DNA from: Dioscorea cayenensis subsp. rotundata
Taxonomy: Eukaryota > Streptophyta > Magnoliopsida > Dioscoreales > Dioscoreaceae
NCBI RefSeq assembly: GCF_009730915.1
Contig: NC_052489.1
Span: 4,491,622-4,555,621 of the forward strand
Reading direction: 5' to 3'
DNA length: 64,000 nucleotides
The notes beneath the pieces were generated by a model that did no database searches, had not been told where the DNA came from, and saw only the letters and a program-made list of their open reading frames with translations. Positions 1 through 13,267 of the stretch are shown in pieces. The position numbers were made by a program, and so were the translations under genes. The stretch's first letter is position 1. Each line of letters begins with the position of its first letter.

Positions 1-486
1 CTAAAAAAAACCATAAAACTCCCTTTGAGCTCATGGACCCTATTTGAGGCCATTGACTCACTTTGGAGTGATGAAAAATTCCAAAACCCATAAAACTCTT
101 CTCATGGACCATGTTTAAGGTCATTGACTCTCTCAGGAGTGATGAAAAATTCCAACAAAAAAAAACTCATAAAACTCTCTTTGAGCTCATGGACCTTGTT
201 TGAGGTCATTGACTCTCTTTCGAGTGATGAAAAATTCCAAAACCCATAAAACTCCTTTTGAGCTCATGGGCCCTATTTGAGCTCATTGCCTCTTTTAGGA
301 GTGATGAAAAATTCTAAAAAAAAAACCATAAAACTCTCTTTGAGCTCATGGACCCTATTTGAAGTCATTGACTCACTTAGGAGTGATGAAAAAAAATTTC
401 AAAAATCCATAAAACTCTTTTTGAGCTCATGGACCCTGTTTGAGGCCATTGACTCTCTTAAGAGTGATGAAGAAATTTCAAGATCT
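1..486. repeat. Tandem repeat A, ~75-82 bp unit, about six copies
   Basis: The block CTCATGGACCCTRTTTGAGG followed by CATTGACTC and GAGTGATGAAAAATTC recurs with CTCATGG at about 30, 104, 186, 263, 344 and 426, giving periods of 75-82 bp. The array is cut by the left window edge, so its true size is unknown. A short open frame over it is a by-product of the repeat and is not called. It may be part of an LTR or untranslated leader of a retrotransposon that continues to the right, but no LTR ends are seen. Confidence 0.85.
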
Positions 487-566
487 TCAAAAGCCAAGCA
501 TTCTAAAACAAAAAAAAGAGAGAGGAAAAAAATCAAATCAAAATCAAGGCATTGAAAAAATGATGA

Positions 567-1064
567 ATCAACAAATGAGCTCAACAACAGCAAAGATAAA
601 GTGTTGAAGAGTTCACAAGTTGCAAAAAGCCTCGCAAAGCCTGAAGGTCGAAGCTTATAAAAAAATCAAATCAAGTTTCAAATCAAATCCAAGATGCAAG
701 TTCAAAGTCCAAGTTCCAAGTTTCAAACAAATCAACAAATGAGCTCGACAACCACAAGACTAAAGCGTTGAAGAGTTCATAAGTTGCAAAAAGTTTCACA
801 AGCCTGAAGGCCGAAGCTTATGAAAAGTCAAATCAAGTTTCAAATCAAATCCAAGATGCAAGTTCAAAGTCCAAGTTCCAAGTTCCAAGTTCCAAATAAA
901 TCAACAAATGAGCTCAACAACCTCAAAGTTAAAGTGTTGGAGAGTTCACAAGTTGCAAAAACGTTTCATAAGCCTGAAGGCCGAAGTTTATAAAGAATCA
1001 AATCAAGTTCCAAATCAAGTCTAAGATACAAATCCAAATATCCAAGATACAACTTCATAAGTTT
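567..1064. repeat. Tandem repeat B, ~165 bp unit, three copies
   Basis: The unit starting ATCAACAAATGAGCTC and running through AGTTGCAAAAA, AGCCTGAAGG and AAATCAAGTT begins at about 567, 731 and 899, so the period is 164-168 bp. Each unit also holds short AAGTTCCAAGTTCCAAG slippage repeats. It follows directly on repeat A and shares the word TGAGCTC with it, so both blocks probably belong to one repetitive element. Confidence 0.85.
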
Positions 1065-1390
1065 CTAAATCATGTTAAGATGCATATTTCAACCGTTGAC
1101 GAAGACTAAAAGTCAACAAAAGTCAAAGCGCTTTTCGGCAAAATAGTCGGAAGGGAATGAAATGCTACCATCATTGTTGCGTCAAGATGATTAAATTCCA
1201 AACTTCTTGTACTTTCAACGAAGTCTATGAATTCATGAATAAAATTTATTTGTCAAAATCTGTTTCTTTCTTCACACTTATTTTCTTAATCGGAGGTTTC
1301 TGTGATAATGTTCAGGTAATTAACATTAGGGGCTTGCCCCTAATGGAAGTCATGAACCCACAATCCTTGAAGTCTACAAAATATTAAAAT
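1065..1390. other. Probable LTR-retrotransposon-derived sequence
   Basis: This non-coding stretch follows the two tandem arrays and includes GAGGTTTCTGTGATAATGTTCAGG and TTAGGGGCTTGCCCCTAA, a style of sequence I associate with plant Ty3/gypsy LTRs. No partner LTR, primer-binding site or coding domain is visible, so the class is inferred only. The 76-residue open frame here has no recognisable domain. Confidence 0.35.
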
Positions 1391-2078
1391 TTGATTTGTG
1401 ATCCATGTTTTTTAACCGATCATATCCTAATTAAAGGCCGGGTGGAAAGAAAGGAGCCCACATATATATATATATATATAAGCTAAATATTTACCCACAA
1501 TTTATCCAAAATCTATTTTTATGGTAATTAATTTGAAAATAATATTTTAAATTTTTTTAATATATTATTTTAGATTTTATTTAATTTTTATATTTATATT
1601 TAATAGAGTGTAATATTATCAAAATTGAATTTTAGATTTATATTGAGAATCATAATTAAATTTAAAAAGTTAAACATTATTAAATATTATCCTCAGTGAA
1701 GTTGACTTTTCTTTCTTACATAAGATTATCTCATGAAAGTTGTATTAATGAATTTATTATTATTATTATTATTTAAATTTAATTCGGTAGTTTAAATAAC
1801 GGGTAAAGGTATGATATTTTTTTCTCTGGAGGGTACGGGTTACAGATAAGGATAAGGGTTTTGATATATCCTACAAGTTGCTATCTCTATTAACGGCTTA
1901 TTCAGGTTGTTAAAAAATTAATTAATTAATTGATTAATTATATATATATATATATATATCATTATAAAATCCCAAAATTATTTTATTGCTATTTTCTTTT
2001 ACTATTAGGAAAAAGTTTTGTGCAACTTTAGTTTGTCATTTAAATTATATTTTTAATTTGTAATACGTTTTAAAATTT
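1391..2078. other. AT-rich intergenic DNA with TA microsatellites
   Basis: No gene is seen. It holds (TA)n runs near 1459-1480 and 1939-1958, and a short ATT run near 1755-1771. Confidence 0.6.
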
Positions 2079-2089
2079 AAAAAAAAAAA
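2079..2089 (-). terminator. Pol III T-run terminator of tRNA-Ser
   Basis: On the minus strand a run of about eleven T residues lies six bases past the 3' end of the tRNA. This is the usual RNA polymerase III termination signal. Confidence 0.8.
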
Positions 2090-2094
2090 GATTT

Positions 2095-2176
2095 CGTCGA
2101 CAGCAGGGTTCGAACCTGCGCGGGCGTAGCCCAACAGATTTCAAGTCTGTCTCCTTAACCACTCGGACATATCGAC
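2095..2176 (-). tRNA. tRNA-Ser (anticodon UGA)
   Basis: The 82-nt minus-strand sequence folds as a class II tRNA. The 7-bp acceptor pairs GTCGATA with TGTCGAC, and the discriminator base is G. The anticodon arm CAGACTTGAAATCTG carries the loop CTTGAAA with anticodon TGA, which reads UCA serine codons. The T arm has the B box GGTTCGAACC and the D arm has the A box region GAGTGGTTAAGG. The long variable arm GGGCTACGCCC is typical of serine tRNAs. There is no intron and no encoded CCA, as expected for a nuclear gene. A T-run terminator follows directly. It looks functional. Confidence 0.97.
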
Positions 2177-3323
2177 CATTGTTAGGCAGGTAACCAATAT
2201 AATTGTCTTATACATATATAAAAAAACAGTATTTATATTTTCCATATTCAAATCATAGCACGAATTATCATGAACGTGAACATCATTTAAGCCCAAGAAA
2301 ATCCAATTGCTTGACTGAAACTGGAAAATTCTCTTGAAATCAGCTCAATAAAACCAACAAAACAGCAGCAAAAGAACACCTTCTACTCCAATTCTGAACC
2401 TCCAACTTTGATAGACAACAACTGCGCCTTCTTCAATTCTGAATCTGCAATCTTGAAAGAGAACTGTAGAGAAAAACATTCAAATCCCATGGCTTCCATC
2501 TAATGAAATGAAGAAGATGAAGAAGAAAAAAAACTTGTTTCTTATTTTTTATTGTAATCAGAATATTGACAATATTTAATGAAAAAAAATAACTTCTATT
2601 TATACAGTGCTCAATTATAACTGTCTAATAGAAATGTTGACATGGCTAACAGCTTTGTAACAACCATGCTGACATGTTTGGGCAAACAAAACAGTAAACA
2701 ACCAATCTGACATGGCACTAGACTCTAATGGTCAACAGGCTTCTCACACTCTGCTTCTTTGATTCTTTCAAGAATTAGCCATTTTGAATGCATTTTATTT
2801 GATGGGATTTTATACTTTTTTTTTTGGTTGAAAAACACATGCAAATATGTTTATCATGTGTTCATTGTGACTTATAAGTTTTTTTTTCTTTTTTTTTGAA
2901 GGTTTTGTGATATTTCTTTTTTTTCACAAAGCTATTTTCTTTAATAATAAATATGTTTTATGGTTTTTTAGACACCAAGAATTTGATATTTTTCATATAA
3001 AAAATATAATGTACACTTTATAAAAGAAAAACCTTCCATTATTCTCCACTTAATACTATATATATATATATATATGTGGGAGTTATTAATTTGATTTCAT
3101 CCTCACCCATCTCAAACCTTCAAAAAATTATTCCTATTCCAACTAGCATCTCACCATGCAAAATACTAGGTTCTTTCACATGCAAAGGTCTCGGATCTTA
3201 TTCCAACTTGCATTTTATTGTGTAAAATACAACGATTCTTTCAAAATATATATTAAAAAAATATAATTGAAATTTAAAAAAAAATATATTTAATATTAAA
3301 ATCTGCTTAATATTCCAACATAT

Positions 3324-3354
<31 letters not shown>

Positions 3355-3609
3355 AGACATTCAAAACCGCGTCATGAGTTGTTTTCAATTAACTGCTCGT
3401 AGACGTTTGCTACATTCCAACATCCACTTGTCCACATTTGCTCCTTTAAGACTTTGAATACAACTTTTACAGTTAACAAGTCAACACCCTCATTTTCCTT
3501 GCACATTCCCCTTGTACTTGTAGTACTCCCTCATTCATCCCCCCATTCCTTTTTCTATGTGCAAAGTTTTTTTTTTTTTAATGGTTTTGAGAGATCTCTT
3601 TAAACTCCA
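2177..3609. other. Intergenic region upstream of the receptor kinase
   Basis: No coding region is supported. Positions 2230-2800 are less AT-biased and look like part of an LTR or a decayed element, but I find no paired copy. Poly-T tracts and a (TA)n run at about 3057-3076 follow. The last ~250 bp before the kinase ATG should include its promoter and 5' leader; no single convincing TATA box stands out from the AT-rich background. Confidence 0.5.
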
Positions 3610-7108
<3,499 letters not shown>

Positions 7109-7392
7109 TTTTTGTAGTTTTAATCTGTTGGAATTCTGCAGAAACATGAATTTCAATGTGATTTCTTAGATGTGAATCTGTGATTATGAAGTTTTGGAAT
7201 AGAAATGCAGTTAAGAATATGTAATTAGGCTGAATTAGCTGCTTATTAAATAAAAGAATAAGAAAAGTCAACTAAGCTTAATGTGGACTGCTTCAACATT
7301 GTTATTGTTACATATATATATATATATATATCTGAGTTATATTAGGTTAGTTTTGACATGAGTTTGTTATTTACAATATAAAACAACAATAT
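7109..7392. other. 3' flank of the receptor kinase with a TA microsatellite
   Basis: This holds the presumed 3' UTR of the kinase (AATAAAAG near 7249-7256 is a possible polyadenylation signal) and a (TA)n run at about 7313-7331. The LINE target site follows. Confidence 0.5.
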
Positions 7393-7536
7393 AAAAAATA
7401 CCAAATGGACGCGGGTATCCCAGTGAGATTGAATTTGGGAAGTTGTGAGGGATGGTGTCTAGAATGTGGGTAGAAGCTGGGTTAGGAAGGATGATCGGAA
7501 TGAGGTTTGACTGTTCCGGTGTTTGACTGTTTCGGA

Positions 7537-8892
7537 ATGAGGTTTCTCAATAGCTCCCGTGATAGCTTCGGAGTTTCACATAATGGCGCCGGCAACTCTC
7601 GGCAAACTCGTGGAGGATTTTGTGGTGGCTACCGTGGTGCTCATATTAGACTTTCTCGTCCTCTCATCGCTACTTCTAGACACCAGAATCTTAATCCTCG
7701 CACCTTCCATGAGTTTCCACCGGAGAGATCGGCTCCCAAAGACTCTCCGGTGAGGGATGGTGTAACTTTCGCTGAGGTAGTCCGATCTCCTCCTGTTGTG
7801 GAATCCCACCGCCCCGCCTTGGCAGATCATCCACCTCTCAAGCGTCGCCACTCACCAGACTCCGGTAGTGTCTGCAAAAAATGCTTAAGACCTGGTCACA
7901 AGATCGAAGAGTGTAGACATCAACTTAATTGTCGGCGATGTTCTGGAGTTGGCCACCTTGCAGCCCGTTGTCCTATGAGAACTCCTCATCATCCTGAAAA
8001 CAAGAAGCCAAGAGTCAGAACAAAGAACACCCCACCAGCAAGCTGCTCAGAGCTCAAACCCCTCCTCCGTATACCAACCAGACACTCATCATCCTCTTAC
8101 CGTGTTTCTCTGCCCATTACTAAAGCCATCCTAAAATCTAAAGAAGAACTCAAAAAAATGATCACCATCCGAGTCTTGAACGGCAACGCCAGTGTTTGAT
8201 CTCTCCACGATTCACTTCCTCACCTCCGATAATGAGATGCAGCAACCGCAATCAAGAGAAGTCCTTTATCTCTTAACACCAATCTTGGTGTTTGTAAGCT
8301 CAGTCTTTCCCTTTGGACAGCCGAATTTGGCTCGCATGCAGTTACCGCCGGGAATTACAATTGGATCAGACTCTCAAATTTACCTCTTCATTGTTGGAAT
8401 TAGGACTCGACTGTTGATGTGCTCAGGCCTATCGGAGACCTCATTTATGTTCAACAAAAAGAACATGTCTCTCTTGAACATCTTCGAACCCTGGTCAGGC
8501 TAAAAAACCCGATCAACTTCCCACTGGAGGTCACGATGGACGTCGGAGTCCGAAGTTTCATAGTTAAGCTAGTGGACGACGGCATTCATGTGCTCAGATC
8601 CAAGGACAGGCCCTCTCTTTTGAACTTTAACAAGGTGGACAAAGGTAAAAAGGTTCTTTCTCAATCTATCGTTGATGAAATTCCAGGCAGCACTGTTGAG
8701 CGTAGCTCCGGTACTGGCCATACAACGAAGATTGAATGCATGTTTTCTTCGGAAGCTACTCCCCAGCTTCCCGGCGACCGGCAGCTGGCCGGAGTCGTCG
8801 GTTCTTAGCCAGATCCTCGTGTGGTTTCCGAGGTTGGCGACAAACTGTTGCCAAGCAGTGGCAACAAGAAGACAGGCCATTCCACGGCCGAC
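7537..8892 (+). pseudogene. LINE ORF1, 5' part (nucleic-acid-binding protein with CCHC knuckles)
   Basis: The first frame (ATG at 7537, open to 8199) encodes a basic, proline- and serine-rich protein with two zinc knuckles, CKKCLRPGHKIEEC and CRRCSGVGHLAARC, at about 7873-7971. Plant LINE ORF1 proteins use such knuckles to bind the element RNA. Coding similarity passes into other frames (8192-8503, then 8419-8808), so at least two frameshifts are present. The sequence is then cut at 8892 by the hAT element and resumes at 12048. Confidence 0.8.
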
Positions 8893-11800
8893 CATAGTTA
8901 CCTGAAACGCGGTACGCTTCGAGTCGCGAGACGGGTACGCATACGAGAAATGATACTTGTATTGTATCCGATACGGTGGGGGGTAGGCTTAGTTGGTACG
9001 ATTAGTTCGAGTCAAGATACGATTCAAAATTTCATCCGAGTCGGTTATATAAAATACATACAACATTATAAAACTTTAATGCTAATTCAAAAGAAAAAGA
9101 TGTTCTTAGATACCAAATAGATCCAAAAATGTAAATGTTTGGCTACATAACATATAAAAAAGCGGAAACATTAAAGTTATTAAGTAACTAAATAGATTAT
9201 CATTCATCAACAACATTAGTCTTGGCAAATTCAAAACCATCTTCCTCCAATGAGCTCCATGTCATGTCAACAAGTTTCATGGTAGAATCTTCCAAATTTG
9301 TATTGTCTGGATTGATATCCCACTTCCTATAAGGCCCATGTTTGTAGCTTTCACTAAAACGTGCTTGTAGACGAATATTTGAGTGGATAAAGACAAGCTT
9401 ATCAGCCTTTGTACAATTCAGCCTGTTTCTCTTGACATTGTGAATATAAGAGTAAGTACTCCAATTTCTTTCAGCTGAAGAGCTACTGATTGGTTGGGAT
9501 AAAATCTTCTTTGCCACCTCTGCTAGCTCTGGAGTTTCTGACCCATATGTTGACCACCAATCAATTGAATCCATTGAAAATGCATCGCTTTGAGTGCCGC
9601 CATTGCATAAACACCCTTTCTCATGTGAAAAATTTGCAAACTGTTCACGCAAAAGCTTCATTTCTTCATCATTTTCTGCAATTTTTTCAAAGGCTGTTAG
9701 AACACCCATGATAACCTCCCTCGTCCCAAGTTTGGAGCCTTCCTTGTAGTCCCTCCAGGAGCTGGTATAGCAAGATAATGAGGGTCATAAAATCGTGGAG
9801 TTAGTGCAAAACCCAAGGCAATGCATGGGAATGTTCATTTTTCTCCCACCTAGTTATTATAATTTCCTCCATTGTAGGATAATGTGCACTATACTTGTTG
9901 CAGCTCATTATATCTCTTAGCTCTCCCAACATGTTGTCCATCCTTTCATAAATCTCCCCCATTTTGGCACCTTCTCCATCAAAGAAATTTGACTAACAAA
10001 TAAAATGGGCTTGGTAATCTTAATTACATTTTTCAACTTCATCCCAAAACTCTTCATCGGCTATTGTCTCAGCTTACTAAAGCCCCCACCTTTCTATTAT
10101 TCTCATCCCCTGTTTTTACCCATTCTTTCCATGTCTTAAGAATAGTGATCATGGCAAGAGCTTCTCTACAATCAAGTAATCGTTTCCACAGAATATAATG
10201 AGAAGCAAATCTGGTTTTAGCCACTTTTAACAACTCCATATTTGAATGAGCTCTAAACATTGCTAAAGCATGTGTGTGGTTGAGTATATACTTCACAATA
10301 TTTTTCCCCCTTTTATATGTGCTACTCAACCACTCATAACTTCTAGCAAAATCTTTGAATATCAAATTTAGAGTATGCACAACGCAAAGAGTCCAAAAAA
10401 TATGCTTGTGTACCTTTTCTATTTCCTTCCCAGCAAGCTTGCAATTTGCAGCATTGTCGGGCTATAATTTGTAGAACATTTGATGCACCAATTTCTTCAA
10501 TAGCCTTTTAGCAAAAATTCGCAATGGCAGCCCCTGCTTTTTTTCAATTCTCGAGAAGTCTTCAAAGATACATGAACATCGCTCCACGATCGCTTGTCTG
10601 CAATGACATTGATTAATGGCATGTTCTTAACATTCGTCCACCCATCTGTGACAATTGAAACCCCTTGAGTGTACCAAGTGTCTTTGATTGGTATTAAGTC
10701 CTTTTCAACACTTCTTTTGCATTCATCAAGTAAAGTAGTTCTTGCTTTTTTTCAAATGAAGGAGCTTTTATAACCTTTTTGGACCCTTATTGATTGCCGC
10801 CACCATCTCATTAAACTGAGGATTTCTCAAAACATTGAATGGGATTCCGTTAGTAGTTAGCCCTCTTATCACTTTCAAGTCAACATCATTTTCTCCATAA
10901 TACCAAAAAGCATCTCCAATAGGTTTCATTATAGGTACTTGGTCAATCTTTTGGTGATGGTAGAACTTTTTAAAGAAGATGACACCCCTCGCTTTCTCGC
11001 TTCTTGGACTCTTTTTTTCGTAATTTTTTTCCATCTCTTTTCTATCTTTTAGCATAATTGGACAGTGTTGATTTCACATCTTTTCCCGTGCTCGGACCAA
11101 AGAAGTAAGCATGAATTCTAGTGTATGAACTAGTGAAGACTTGTTTGCAATGTTTACAAGTCCAACGTTTTGAACCTCTTGAACTTTTTCCTTGTGCTAC
11201 AGTTGCGCTTGTGATAGAGACCTCATTGAGTAGTGGCTTTTGTTTTGAATTTGCTGTTGAAGATGTTTGAGTCTTTTCCCGTTGTGATATCGTTGAAGTA
11301 ACATCAACTTCTTCAATCTCATCACATGAATCTTCTTGCACATTAGTCGCCTGATAGTGTTGTGAATCTTGTGATTCTTGCAAAAACCCATGTTTCCTTT
11401 TGCCAAACACCATGTTTAATAACTTGAAAAACCTTATTACAAAAGGAAAAAATTGAGACTTAGATGACTAGAAAAATGAATAAAAAATATTGAGAATTGA
11501 GACTAAGAGAAAACCTACGATGAACCAGCTGAAATGTTGGTTGGAGACTTGGAGATAAACTTTGGGATGTTGGTTTGATTTTGGAGACATTACTTAAAAG
11601 AGTTTCTTTTATCTTTTAGAATTCTTATTAATTCAGCCTAGGTTATAGCAACCATTTGTCTAATTAATGTAATTTCGGTTAAGGTAAAGTAATTTAATGA
11701 TTTGTTTTATTTCCGATGTGATATTAACTTTAGTAGTTGGTTAGATGCTCTTTCATCGATAATGCATCGGGTTTAAAAAATATACACTATTTAAAAATAG

Positions 11801-12039
11801 ATAGCGATTCTATCTATAACAACTTTTAAAAACTAATAAATTGTAATGTTATCTATAACTATTTTTTTTAAAAAAAAATCTGTTAGATAGATTTTTATTA
11901 AACTTAAATAATTTTGATACACCCTTATCATCGACTCAGATCGCGTACCCAACCGATTCAGAACGAAAACGAACTCCGATTGGGTACGAGCGATCTAGAT
12001 CAAAGATCGGTGGGGGGATTAACGAATCTGGTAACTATG
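8893..12039 (-). mobile_element. Nested hAT-family DNA transposon, 3147 bp
   Basis: Perfect 10-bp terminal inverted repeats CATAGTTACC and GGTAACTATG bound the element. A perfect 8-bp target duplication CGGCCGAC lies at 8885-8892 and 12040-12047. Eight-base duplications and ends of this type mark the hAT superfamily. Short GGTACG/CGTACC words recur just inside both ends, as in the subterminal binding sites of Ac-like elements. A decayed transposase gene lies inside on the minus strand. The element sits within LINE ORF1, so it is younger than the LINE. Confidence 0.93.
9200..11413 (-). pseudogene. hAT transposase, decayed
   Basis: Read from the minus strand, the N-terminal part (start near 11413) includes a BED zinc finger with WTCKHCKQVF and a following His. 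The middle pieces (10768-11055 and 10069-10380) contain the DUF659-like and RNase H-fold regions, for example HTLNLIFKDFA and TRFASHYILWKRLL. The last piece (9200-9709) holds the hAT dimerisation region around SSSSAERNWSTYSYIHNVKR. The pieces lie in different frames with stops between them, so no full protein is made. In intact elements this enzyme cuts the DNA at the terminal repeats. Confidence 0.85.
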
Positions 12040-12047
12040 CGGCCGAC

Positions 12048-13253
12048 CATTTGCCTCGGGATGAGTATCCGGAACTCCATTTTGGATCCATGCAGACGTC
12101 GTGCATGCTTCGCATGTAGGCTCCCCGAGATTCTTGTAAATCCCGGATTAGTCCTCTCGATGAGACTATTTCTGATATTTCACTGCCTCGTGATCAGCAT
12201 CCCGATCCAAATGACACTCCAAAATCAGGATCCTTGCCTTGTGATCATCCTCCTACTGATCGTTCAACAGATGATGACTTAATGCTCCGAGATCAGCCCT
12301 CTCCTGATTCATTTAATCCCTCTATTTCTATAGAATCTATGCCTCGTGATAAGCAATCCATACCCATCAAAGTACCTGGTGATGCACACTCTTCCTTACA
12401 TTCAAAGAATCCCATTAAAACCAGTAATTCTATTCCATCAACTGACTCTATTACTCAGGGAATTATTTCTACTCCTTCAGACTTGGATGCTAAGTCTACC
12501 AATCTAAATGATCCTCTATCACAAGGGAAACTTCCCAATCACCTGAAACTCCTCCCTCCAACCATACCAATTCTTGATGGGTATAAATGGATATTTATTT
12601 ATGGAGGTTGGACTCTAATTCCAAGTGTCAACTCGGAAAAATTTTATGCACAGGATCCTTTACCACAAAAAGAACACACTGATGATCCCTCTGATGAAGA
12701 ACTCCTTGACTGGGGTGAGGATGAGAACCTTTCAGATAATGACATGATAGATGATGACACTTTTCTAGATAATGAAAACATCAATCAGCCGGATCATGAC
12801 GTTCCTCTACCTGATCAGGTAGCTGATATTGACTTGATGCTTGATACTCTCCCGGACTCCACCATCTCTGGCGCAGATCTGATGGGCCCAGGAACTTCAA
12901 AGCAAATCCCAGACATGAACCCCACTGTCCCGAAGCAAATAAGAAGCAATGACAGGCCCAAGAAACCCTCCGGGCGCTGGAATGAAGATGCTGGTTTCGT
13001 CCCACATCCTCCCAGATCCTCAAAGAAGAAAATCATAGAGGACCCTCGAGAAGGTATCCCTAACCTTGTTATTTATGTATTTTCTTCCTGGACTGATGCT
13101 CAAATGATTAATTATAGCAATTCTTGCGGCATTAAATTCCTAGTATCTCCCAATCATAAACTTAAATGCCTAAATAAAATTCGATCTATTGAAAAAGAAC
13201 GTGACACTAATCCCACTATTGTCACTGGGTCTCCTTCGAGATCCACTTGTTAG
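12048..13253 (+). pseudogene. LINE ORF1, 3' part
   Basis: After the hAT insertion the LINE resumes. One frame is open from 12234 to 13253 and encodes an acidic, low-complexity linker rich in D, P and S, followed by a conserved-looking end with ESMPRD-type repeats and a final segment ending in a stop at 13251-13253. The ORF2 ATG at 13268 follows after only 14 bp, the compact spacing usual for plant L1 elements. A stop lies soon after the resumption point (near 12118), so ORF1 is broken here as well. Confidence 0.7.
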
Positions 13254-13267
13254 ACTCATTTATTTTT

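Noticed and set aside
1-1064. CRISPR-like array
   Set aside because: The units are whole tandem repeats without unique spacers, and the DNA is clearly plant nuclear.
9490-9711. Plus-strand frame across the hAT transposase
   Set aside because: Antisense to the conserved dimerisation region of the transposase.
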